Shown here: one piece after another, positions 57,284 to 64,000 of the stretch
How the letters are laid out: each line of letters begins with the position of its first letter
Position numbering within the stretch: the first letter of the stretch is position 1
Assembly (NCBI RefSeq): GCF_040358985.1
Contig: NZ_CP132932.1
Span: 2,976,001-3,040,000 of the forward strand
Length of the DNA stretch: 64,000 bases
Origin: Tunturibacter empetritectus
GTDB taxonomy: Bacteria > Acidobacteriota > Terriglobia > Terriglobales > Acidobacteriaceae
Reading direction: 5' to 3'
Made by a program: the position numbers and the translations under genes
Notes under the pieces: model-generated
Told to the model about the DNA's origin: nothing
Seen by the model: the letters and a program-made list of their open reading frames with translations, nothing else
The model's database searches: none

Positions 57284-58807
57284 CTACTGCAGGATCGGAA
57301 TCCCAGCGATCCTGCGCGACCACTCCTCCGGTCCTGTCGTATGCACGCTGGTGCCTTTGGTATCGACCGCGACGGTCACCGGCATATCCTGGACCTCGAA
57401 CTCGTAGATCGCCTCCATCCCGAGGTCCGCGAACGCCAAGATCTTGGAGCTCTTGATCGCTTTCGAGACTAGGTAAGCGGCACCCCCAATCGCGATCAGA
57501 TACACCGCCTCGAACTCGCGAATGGCATCGATCCCGGCAGGCCCGCGCTCCGCCTTGCCGATCATTCCCAGCAGGCCGGTCTCAGCCAGCATCTGCCGCG
57601 TGAACTTGTCCATGCGCGTTGCGGTCGTCGGCCCGGCAGGTCCTACGGCCTCGTCGCGCACCGCCTCCACCGGCCCAACGTAGTAGATAAAACGGTTCTT
57701 GAAGTCGACCGGAAGCTTCTCGCCCCGCGTCAGCATGTCAGTCATTCGCTTGTGTGCCGCGTCGCGCCCGGTCAGCAGTTTGCCCGAGAGCAGAAGTACC
57801 TCACCCGGTTTCCACGTCTTCACGTCCTCGTGCGTCACAGTATTCAGATCAACCCGTCGCGCCGTGTGTACGTCGTACTCCAGCTTCGGCCACGCATCCA
57901 GCTTCGGCGGATCGACCATCACCGGCCCGCTGCCATCAAGATGGAAGTGCAGATGCCGCGTCGCCGCGCAGTTCGGAATCATCGCGACCGGCAGATTAGC
58001 CGCATGCGTCGGGAAGTCCATGATCTTAACATCAAGCACAGTCGTCAATCCGCCCAGCCCCTGCGCCCCAATGCCCAGTCGATTGACCTTGTGATATAGC
58101 TCGATCCGCAGCTCTTCGATCTTCGTCTTTGCTCCCCGTGCGATCAGCTCCTGCATATCGATCGGGTCCATTAGCGACTCCTTCGCCATCACCATCGCCT
58201 TCTCCGCAGTTCCTCCGATCCCAATCCCCAGCATCCCAGGAGGGCACCACCCCGCGCCCATCCCCGGCACCGTCTTCAGCACCCAGTCCACCACCGAGTC
58301 AGAAGGATTCAGCATCGCAAACCTGCTCTTCGCCTCCGATCCTCCTCCCTTCGACGCCACCGTAACGTCAACCTCGCCGCCCTCCACCAACTCGACGACC
58401 ACCATCGCCGGAGTATTGTCGCCTGTGTTTCTCCGCGTAAACGCAGGGTCTTCCAGAATGCTCGGCCGCAACACGTTATCGGCATTCCGCCATGCCTCGC
58501 GCACGCCTTCATCGACCATCTCCTGCATCGACATCATGCCGCCGATGCCGGGCTCCCAACGAACCTCCATCCCGACCTTCACGAACGCTGTCACAATTCC
58601 CGTGTCCTGGCAGATCGGCCGATGTCCCTCCGCGCACATGCGCGAGTTGATAAGAATCTGCGCCATCGCATCCTTCGCGGCGTGGCTCTGCTCCATCTCG
58701 TAGGCTCGTGCCAAGTTCGTAATGTAGTCCACCGGATGGTAGAAGCTGATGTACTGCAGCGCGTCCGCCACACTCCGGATAAAGTCGTCCTGCCTGATCG
58801 TCGCCAT
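57284..58807 (-). CDS. Class I fumarate hydratase (iron-sulfur type)
   Basis: A 507-aa TCA-cycle enzyme that hydrates fumarate to malate. The three cluster cysteines are C66 (RPICQDTG), C188 (GWCPPG) and C280 (NCAATRH). PGMLGIGIGGTAEKA, GAQGLGGLTTVLDV and VGPAGPTTATRMD are family blocks. The ATG at 58807 follows AGGAGG by 9 nt, so the 39 upstream codons of the longer open frame are not used. Both halves of the two-subunit form are fused here, as in FumA/FumB. Confidence 0.94.
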   Translation of the reverse strand: MATIRQDDFIRSVADALQYISFYHPVDYITNLARAYEMEQSHAAKDAMAQILINSRMCAEGHRPICQDTGIVTAFVKVGMEVRWEPGIGGMMSMQEMVDEGVREAWRNADNVLRPSILEDPAFTRRNTGDNTPAMVVVELVEGGEVDVTVASKGGGSEAKSRFAMLNPSDSVVDWVLKTVPGMGAGWCPPGMLGIGIGGTAEKAMVMAKESLMDPIDMQELIARGAKTKIEELRIELYHKVNRLGIGAQGLGGLTTVLDVKIMDFPTHAANLPVAMIPNCAATRHLHFHLDGSGPVMVDPPKLDAWPKLEYDVHTARRVDLNTVTHEDVKTWKPGEVLLLSGKLLTGRDAAHKRMTDMLTRGEKLPVDFKNRFIYYVGPVEAVRDEAVGPAGPTTATRMDKFTRQMLAETGLLGMIGKAERGPAGIDAIREFEAVYLIAIGGAAYLVSKAIKSSKILAFADLGMEAIYEFEVQDMPVTVAVDTKGTSVHTTGPEEWSRRIAGIPILQ

Positions 58808-58916
58808 TACGAACTGCCTCCTACGGATCATTCCGCTGCTACCGCATTTTACTTGCGCTGCGGCATCTCTGGCCGAATGCGTCTTGTCTTCACCCACACT
58901 CGGAATCAAATCATCG

Positions 58917-58958
58917 CAAAGCAAAACGGGTGCAGCGAAGTCTTTTGCCGCACCCGTT
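58917..58958 (-). terminator. Intrinsic terminator of the outer membrane protein gene
   Basis: Read on the minus strand AACGGGTGC, a 16-nt loop and GCACCCGTT are followed by TTGCTTTGC. It lies 17 nt after the stop of the minus-strand gene at 58975. Confidence 0.8.
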
Positions 58959-58974
58959 CAAAATTGCCCAACGC

Positions 58975-59709
58975 TCACTTGATCTTTCCGAACCTGTACA
59001 CCAGGCCAACGTTCACCCCGAAGTTGTTCTGGATCGTGCTCTGCGGCCCATGCGTCAGATCCAGCGGATCCAGCCGGAAGAATGTACCCACGTAGGTTGG
59101 CGAGACCCTGAACGCGATGTTCGGATAGAAGTTGTAATCGAAGTTGGCGCCCAGAGCAAAGGCCGGCTTGGTCGCATCCTGCCACACCCCAATGTCCTTC
59201 GACTGAAAGCCCTTGGCGCCGCCGTCGAACTTGCCCAGCGCTGCTCCGCCCTCGCCCGTCACCGTCACCGCAACCTTCTCCTTCGCATACACCCTGTACG
59301 CCACTCCGCCCAGGAACGGATACTCCGAGATCTGCGGATTGAAGGGCAGGGTCACGGGCGAACCAAGGTTGTTCCCGATCTTCGCATTCCCATACGCCCC
59401 GCGAACTTCACCGATGATTCCCAGCTTCGGATTCAGGAAGTACGTTCCCGACCCCCAGAACGTCACTTCATTGCTCTTCTGCAGCGAAGATCCGGCTTTG
59501 AACCGCATGTACCCTCCACCACCCGCAACTTCATACCGGTGGTCGTAGGTCTCTGCCGTCGTCCTCGCAATGCGAGCCTTGCGGTTTGCGCTCGACTCTC
59601 GCCGCGTCCTGCGCGTCACTTGCGCCTGTGCTGCAACTCCGCTGGCCATCAGCCCCACCAGCAACAATCCTGCTACCTTCTTTACACTCGAACGAAAACC
59701 GAACATCAA
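58975..59709 (-). CDS. Outer membrane beta-barrel protein
   Basis: A 244-aa protein with a signal peptide (VAGLLLVGLMASGVAAQAQ), then a basic linker (RRTRRESSANRKARIARTT). About eight amphipathic beta strands follow, such as YEVAGGGGYMRF, LGIIGEVRGAYG and FGVNVGLVYRF. The small-barrel (OmpA/OmpW-like) topology fits. No periplasmic peptidoglycan-binding domain is present. Function unknown. Confidence 0.8.
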   Translation of the reverse strand: MMFGFRSSVKKVAGLLLVGLMASGVAAQAQVTRRTRRESSANRKARIARTTAETYDHRYEVAGGGGYMRFKAGSSLQKSNEVTFWGSGTYFLNPKLGIIGEVRGAYGNAKIGNNLGSPVTLPFNPQISEYPFLGGVAYRVYAKEKVAVTVTGEGGAALGKFDGGAKGFQSKDIGVWQDATKPAFALGANFDYNFYPNIAFRVSPTYVGTFFRLDPLDLTHGPQSTIQNNFGVNVGLVYRFGKIK

Positions 59710-59846
59710 CGATTACTCCTGCACAAGCTTGGCTTTGCTATTGTGGAACTCAAGATCCGCTGGCTGGAACCCCAACTGCGGCCATCCCTTATTAGAACAT
59801 CCGCCGCCCCTCAAAGCGGCCTTCACCCTAAAGGAGTTTGCTCAAG

Positions 59847-60404
59847 ATGGCGAAAAAAGGCAGCAGCAACGGAGGTTTTGGCAAAGTCGTTCTCGGTTTT
59901 CTGATCGGTATCGTCGCCGTTGCCTTGGGACTCTTCGCTTACCTCAAGTTCGGACCGCTGCCCGTCGCGGTGGCTGACGCACCCCTGCCGTTCGAAAAAC
60001 AGATCGTCAAGGTTCCCCTCAACGCCCGCATCGAACGCGAGTCCAAGACCCCTCCCTTCGGCACCAGCGAGGATGTCTTCGAGTCCGGAGCACACGTCTA
60101 TCGGACGGAGTGTGCGAGCTGTCACGGCACTCCCGGTCGAGATGTGCCCTTTGCTAAATCCATGTTTCCCTCAGCTCCCCAGCTCTGGAAGAAGCACTCG
60201 AATAGCGAAGTAGTCGGCGTCAGCGACGATGAGGCCGGTGAGACCTACTGGAAGGTCGCCAACGGCATCCGCCTCTCCGGTATGCCCTCCTATAAGCATG
60301 TCCTCTCCGATACCCAGATGTGGCAGGTTAGCCTGCTTCTAAAGAACGCCGACAAGGAGCTCCCCGGCCCCGTCACCCAGATCCTTGACGCGCCAGCGCC
60401 ATAA
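59847..60404 (+). CDS. Membrane-anchored cytochrome c, single haem
   Basis: A 185-aa protein. The ATG at 59847 is 10 nt from AAGGAG; the TTG at 59838 would be too close. An uncleaved N-terminal helix (about 11-33) anchors it. The haem site is C89-A-S-C92-H93, with the likely axial methionine in LSGMPSY (~147). The order ESGAHVYRTECASCHG...GETYWKVANGIRLSGMPS is that of a class I cytochrome in an electron-transfer chain. It stands alone, with no oxidase gene next to it. Confidence 0.9.
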   Translation: MAKKGSSNGGFGKVVLGFLIGIVAVALGLFAYLKFGPLPVAVADAPLPFEKQIVKVPLNARIERESKTPPFGTSEDVFESGAHVYRTECASCHGTPGRDVPFAKSMFPSAPQLWKKHSNSEVVGVSDDEAGETYWKVANGIRLSGMPSYKHVLSDTQMWQVSLLLKNADKELPGPVTQILDAPAP

Positions 60405-60420
60405 GCAGTCCTCGAAGAAT

Positions 60421-60462
60421 TAAAAAGGAACGGCCTCGACGCAGCAGCTACGTCGAGGCCGT
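60421..60462 (-). terminator. Intrinsic terminator for the DUF481 gene
   Basis: ACGGCCTCGACG and CGTCGAGGCCGT form a 12-bp perfect stem around CAGCAGCTA. On the minus strand it is followed by TTCCTTTTTAATTC, so it fits the minus gene best, though it may also stop the cytochrome transcript. Confidence 0.85.
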
Positions 60463-60477
60463 GATCGTGAACGATGG

Positions 60478-61674
60478 CTACTTCAGCGAGTAGGTAACGC
60501 CAGTCACAAACTGGAAGCTATTGTCTTTATAGCCAAACGCCGGATTGCTCAGATAGTTATCCTGCAGGCTGAGACTGACGCTTAGCCGTTTGTAGGTAGG
60601 CATCTGCAAACCAGCTTCGAAGATCGCTGAGTAGATGCTCGGATCGTTCCACGACGGAATAAACGTTCCGCTCTCCGTGAAGAGGATCTTCCTCGGCAGG
60701 ACGCGATGATACAGCTCAGTAAAGCTTGATCCGATCAGATCTGTACTCACACTCGGCGGCACAAAGTTTTGCCTCTCATAGTGCAAATCTGCCTTGACGT
60801 CGAACTCCTGAACTGGCGTTTTAAACACGGTGTAGCCGATACCAGCACCATAGATCTGCTGCAGGTTCAGGCCTTGCGCATAGTTATGGTCGTAGGACAA
60901 GCCAACCAGACCAAAGAGTCGAGGCGTGAGGTACTTGTCGTGCTCTGCGTCCGCATGAAAGATATTCGTCTTCGCCACCGAATCAGGGGTAGGAGGCGTG
61001 GTCTGGGGAATCACGGGTTGGGTCAACTTGCCATAAGTCTCGAGCAGGTTGATCGTGTCACGCGTCCGGGCCGGCAAAAACTCGACTGAAGGGACCAGGC
61101 GTATCAGGTTGACTGCCGCAGTGAATGTCCGCCCAATCTGTGTGGATTCGATCAGCGTCACTCCGCCGGACACTCCCCCGGTCCAATCTTGGAAGATGCC
61201 CGGATTGCCAGTCACCTCTTTGGAGTAGGTCGCTCCATCGATCAGGACTGCAAGATCCTTCACCGGCACCGTATCCACCACGCGCGAGGAGGACTCATCC
61301 GCCAAGGTGATGACGCTGTCCTGATACGTGATCCCTGCGGGCGTCTTCGAGGTACGCGTCACCTTTTCGCCGTTCTTGAGGGCCACGAACTTACCCCCGG
61401 TGTGCAGCTCTTTGATCTTGTCCGCCGTAACCGTAATCTCGCCGACCACATCGCTCTTGAAGACAAAAGAGTCGCCTGTCGCCCGCTCAAGGGTTCCCGT
61501 CAGCTGATCGCCATTGGTAAATACGATTACGTCAGGTGCCGGTTTTGCCGGTGCACTCTGGGCCCATACCATCGCTGTCTGCTGAAACACGACGCCTGTA
61601 ATCAGGCTCAAGGCAAACAGGCTGTACCACTTACCGCGCCATTTGCCGGGATTCAATTGGTAGTTTGAGCTCAT
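60478..61674 (-). CDS. DUF481 outer membrane protein
   Basis: A 398-aa protein with a signal sequence (FALSLITGVVFQQTAMVWAQS). Residues ~48-95 form a small beta domain (FTNGDQLTGTLERATGD, GEITVTADKIKELHTGGKF). The C-terminal ~230 residues match the DUF481 salt-induced barrel family: GGVSGGVTLIES, DHNYAQGLNLQQIYGAGIGY and a final FQFVTGVTYSLK strand. Role unknown; homologues are linked to envelope stress. Confidence 0.85.
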   Translation of the reverse strand: MSSNYQLNPGKWRGKWYSLFALSLITGVVFQQTAMVWAQSAPAKPAPDVIVFTNGDQLTGTLERATGDSFVFKSDVVGEITVTADKIKELHTGGKFVALKNGEKVTRTSKTPAGITYQDSVITLADESSSRVVDTVPVKDLAVLIDGATYSKEVTGNPGIFQDWTGGVSGGVTLIESTQIGRTFTAAVNLIRLVPSVEFLPARTRDTINLLETYGKLTQPVIPQTTPPTPDSVAKTNIFHADAEHDKYLTPRLFGLVGLSYDHNYAQGLNLQQIYGAGIGYTVFKTPVQEFDVKADLHYERQNFVPPSVSTDLIGSSFTELYHRVLPRKILFTESGTFIPSWNDPSIYSAIFEAGLQMPTYKRLSVSLSLQDNYLSNPAFGYKDNSFQFVTGVTYSLK

Positions 61675-62202
61675 CCCTTAAAAATAGCGTAGCGTAGACG
61701 CAAGTCGAGACAGCCATGAGGTAAATGTGCTACCCGTTGTTCGTGTCATTGGAAAAGTATTGCGTCTGGTAGGCATCTCCAGCCCTGAAGATCTGCTCCG
61801 AGGCCGATAAGTCCATCGGATCCTCCGTCCTGGCCGACCTCGGCACCTCCCCCACCAAACCGGGACAGGACTTCCCCAGAGGTGTAGATTTCGTGTCTCT
61901 GGCCTCAGCCAGTCGAGGGCTATGTTCGTTGGTCCGACCTCTCATCCGATCTCCTGACCAGAAGATGACGTGCCCATGAAATAGTGCATCTTTTCGGCGA
62001 AGAAAGTGTTGCCAACCGTACTTCAATAGGCATACTATCCGTTTCGGTTCGGCGGAGTTCGCGGTAAAATCGCCTGCTTCTCAGAACCAAAAACCTATTG
62101 AAATGAAGAGTTCCTCCAAAATTTCCGTATCGGTTTGAGTTACATAACCAACTTCCTGATGGGGCAGTTAGACCCCTCAGCGCGCTCGGAAGGATAAAAG
62201 CT
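61675..62202. other. 528-bp region without a convincing gene
   Basis: Only weak frames are present, for example one on the minus strand at 61730-62026 with a TTG start, no ribosome binding site and no domain. No tRNA or strong hairpin was found, apart from GGGG-CAGTTAGA-CCCC near 62161-62176, just before the GvpL/F gene. Confidence 0.5.
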
Positions 62203-62940
62203 ATGGCATGGTACGCGTATTGCGTCGCAGAGAGACAAGCATTTCCGGAGCTTTGTCGCCACCGCCGCCCGATGCCCCTGACGAATGTCTCGGGACTCTT
62301 CGGGAACCAGACGTTCTTGTTTCCCGCCAGTGATTTAGCAGTGATTGTCTCCGAGCATAGCCCCGAAGACACCGCCCGACTCGACCAGCAGGCCGCCAAA
62401 GACCATGCACGTGTCGTCGCAGACTGCTTCAAGCTCTCCACCGTTCTGCCCTTCCGCTTCGGCACCACCTTCCAGGATGACGACGCCCTGCGCCGCTCTG
62501 TCCGCTCCAATCAGCGACACTTCCAGGCCAATGTCGAACGCCTCCGTGGTAAGGCCGAGATGCATCTCAAAGTCCTCGTCGACGACATCTGCCCCGGCAA
62601 CTCAGCTCGCGACATGACCGTCGGCCAGCAGTATCTGACCAGCCTGCGCGAGAGCGCCAGCCGCCAACGCGAGCGTCAGTCGAAGGCTCGCGCCCTCTCC
62701 ATCCAGATGCACCGCATGTTCCTGCCGCTGGCCGAAGAGATCACCTGCAAACGCATGGACACCGGAAAGATGCTTCTCGATATCGCCCACCTGATCGACA
62801 ACAAGACCGTGGAGCGCTATCAGAACAAGTACACCTCCGCCACGCTCGAGCTCAAAGACTGCCGCATGCAGCTCTCCGGCCCCTGGCCTCCCTATCACTT
62901 CGTGCATAAGACCACGCCACAACATCAGCACAGCGCATAG
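62203..62940 (+). CDS. Orphan GvpL/GvpF family protein
   Basis: A 245-aa protein. The start MAWYAYCVAE, the SVLPFRFGT-type block (here TVLPFRFGTTFQDD) and the ending LELKDCRMQLSGPWPPYHFV are the hallmark of gas-vesicle accessory proteins GvpF/GvpL. No gvpA shell gene or other gvp gene lies within the window on either side. A role outside gas vesicles, or a gvp cluster elsewhere, is possible. AAGGA lies 9 nt before the ATG. Confidence 0.85.
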   Translation: MAWYAYCVAERQAFPELCRHRRPMPLTNVSGLFGNQTFLFPASDLAVIVSEHSPEDTARLDQQAAKDHARVVADCFKLSTVLPFRFGTTFQDDDALRRSVRSNQRHFQANVERLRGKAEMHLKVLVDDICPGNSARDMTVGQQYLTSLRESASRQRERQSKARALSIQMHRMFLPLAEEITCKRMDTGKMLLDIAHLIDNKTVERYQNKYTSATLELKDCRMQLSGPWPPYHFVHKTTPQHQHSA

Positions 62941-62956
62941 CACCAGACGATACCAG

Positions 62957-62979
62957 CGGCCCTCCTTCGTGGGGGGCCG
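62957..62979 (+). terminator. Hairpin behind the GvpL/F gene
   Basis: CGGCCCTCC and GGGGGGCCG pair over 9 bp (one G-U) around TTCGT, 16 nt after the stop. There is no long T-run, so termination strength is uncertain. Confidence 0.55.
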
Positions 62980-63189
62980 TCGTTCGTCCGGCAGGTCATG
63001 CGTAGCCGGGTGTCTGCAACTTGCCTGTTTTCTGAGTGTTGTGTTTGTGTATTCTTTTGAGGAGTGCCTCGGGGAACGCGCTGCCGGACACCCTTTACCC
63101 AGTCCTGCGCATCGCATATGTAAAGCCGCCAGACGCAAGAGAAGTTCTGCGCCTGTGCCACTAACTAGTATTTGGCAAGGAGATCGTGA

Positions 63190-64000
63190 ATGAATCGCAC
63201 CAAGAACGTCTTTACTGCCCTGGTGTTTTCTGCTGGGATTCTCGGATATTTCGCAGCTGGATCTGCAAAGCTTGACGCGCAGGAACCTAACCCGACCTCC
63301 CAGACAAATCCCCCACAGGACGCGAATGACATCAAGAAGCAGGATAACGGGATCTATCTCTACCGCGTGAAGGTCGTCCAGCGCGACCTCGATGCGGTGA
63401 ACTATCTCCATCGCAGCGGTTCGACCAATATTGGCTTCAAGGGAACGCCCCTTCTTCCGTTCGCCAAGGGAGAGGCCAAAGTCACCAGTGAGCGTGGTGG
63501 AATTCACATCTCAGCCCGGTTCCAGGGGCTAACCCCAGCCAATGGCTTTGGACCCGAGTACCTGACCTACGTCTTGTGGGCGATCACCCCGGATGGCCGC
63601 CCCAACAACCTGGGCGAGGTGCTTCCTGCGAACAACAAGAACAACATTGAAGTGACTACCGCCCTGCAGTCCTTTGGCATGATCGTCACCGCCGAGCCTT
63701 ACTTCTCGGTAACGCAGCCAAGCGACGTCGTCGTGCTGCAGAACGTGATCCTCAACGATAAAACCACCGGTGTTCTCGAAAAAGTGAATGCGCACTACTC
63801 CCTGCTGGCGCGCGGCGCATATGCCCAGACGGATGGTTCCAGGTCGAACCTGAACCCAATTACCAGGGATGAACGATCACCGCTTGAGCTCTATCAGGCC
63901 AACAACGCCATCCGCATAGCGCAGGCCGCGGGAGCCGACAAATACGCTCCCGACATTATGGCCGAGGCGATGCAGGACCTTCGCAACGCTACCGACATCG
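63190..64000 (+). CDS. Exported protein, 5' part (cut by window edge)
   Basis: The reading frame runs from ATG 63190 (AAGGAG 7 nt upstream) to the window end, 270 codons so far. MNRTKNVFTALVFSAGILGY is a signal sequence. A beta-rich domain follows with IYLYRVKVVQRDLDAVNYLH, VTSERGGIHISARF, LTYVLWAITPDGRPNNLGE and PYFSVTQPSDVVVLQN. The visible end (LYQANNAIRIAQAAGADKY, APDIMAEAMQDLRNA) is helical, like the DUF4398/TolA-type helix found before OmpA domains. An OmpA-family protein is therefore likely, but the C-terminus is not in view. Confidence 0.65.
   Translation, partial: MNRTKNVFTALVFSAGILGYFAAGSAKLDAQEPNPTSQTNPPQDANDIKKQDNGIYLYRVKVVQRDLDAVNYLHRSGSTNIGFKGTPLLPFAKGEAKVTSERGGIHISARFQGLTPANGFGPEYLTYVLWAITPDGRPNNLGEVLPANNKNNIEVTTALQSFGMIVTAEPYFSVTQPSDVVVLQNVILNDKTTGVLEKVNAHYSLLARGAYAQTDGSRSNLNPITRDERSPLELYQANNAIRIAQAAGADKYAPDIMAEAMQDLRNATDI

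Noticed and set aside
61730..62026. 98-codon minus-strand frame as a gene
   Set aside because: It has a TTG start, no ribosome binding site, no domain and no coding-like composition.

Overview
The window looks like a chromosomal segment of an acidobacterium, most likely class Terriglobia (Granulicella / Edaphobacter / Terriglobus-like). This is an inference from high GC, FG-GAP and beta-propeller secreted proteins, one unbroken str-S10-spc-alpha ribosomal cluster, and many short palindromic repeats between and inside genes. No rRNA, tRNA, CRISPR array, transposase or phage gene was found.

Layout. 1-16 kb is a housekeeping patchwork. It holds the N-terminus of a Tat-exported FAD oxidase, leuS, a membrane protein, two tandem tiny membrane proteins, guaA, an MctP-like sodium:solute symporter, a lipoprotein, a crotonase, a VOC-RibH fusion with nusB, a large beta-propeller lipoprotein and a frameshifted S9 peptidase. 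Three copies of a ~175-236 bp long-hairpin repeat sit directly behind stop codons here, two of them exactly between convergent genes. 16.1-39.6 kb is a single plus-strand run: rpsL-rpsG-fusA-tuf, rpsJ-rplC-D-W-B-rpsS-rplV-rpsC-rplP-rpmC-rpsQ, rplN-X-E-rpsN-H-rplF-R-rpsE-rpmD-rplO-secY-adk-map-infA-rpmJ, and rpsM-K-(DUF1272)-rpsD-rpoA-rplQ. It closes at an intrinsic terminator at 39.60 kb. Spacers in this run are unusually long (60-180 nt), and several carry perfect hairpins or multi-helix folds.

39.6-51.9 kb holds a GAF-PAS-GGDEF diguanylate cyclase, a small unknown gene, a Tat-exported lactonase, a zinc alcohol dehydrogenase, apt, acyP, efp, a FecR-like exported protein, trpG, a frameshifted small gene, lepB, trpE and glutamate dehydrogenase. 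trpE and trpG are split by a ~1.4 kb segment (lepB plus the broken gene) punctuated by three copies of a ~65 bp direct repeat. 51.9-64 kb holds an FG-GAP/Ig-like surface protein, pgsA, a TonB-C protein, an FkbM methyltransferase, class I fumarase, a beta-barrel outer membrane protein, a membrane-anchored cytochrome c, a DUF481 barrel, an orphan GvpL/F protein and the 5' part of a large exported protein.

Themes worth attention: (1) palindromic or low-complexity repeats inserted in frame inside leuS (two) and trpE (one); (2) the long-hairpin elements behind genes; (3) the VOC-RibH fusion; (4) a degenerate copy of the fumarase 3' end flanking the FkbM gene; (5) an EF-P with Asn at the loop tip; (6) a flip of plus-strand composition from G-rich (left) to C-rich (right) across the ribosomal cluster.
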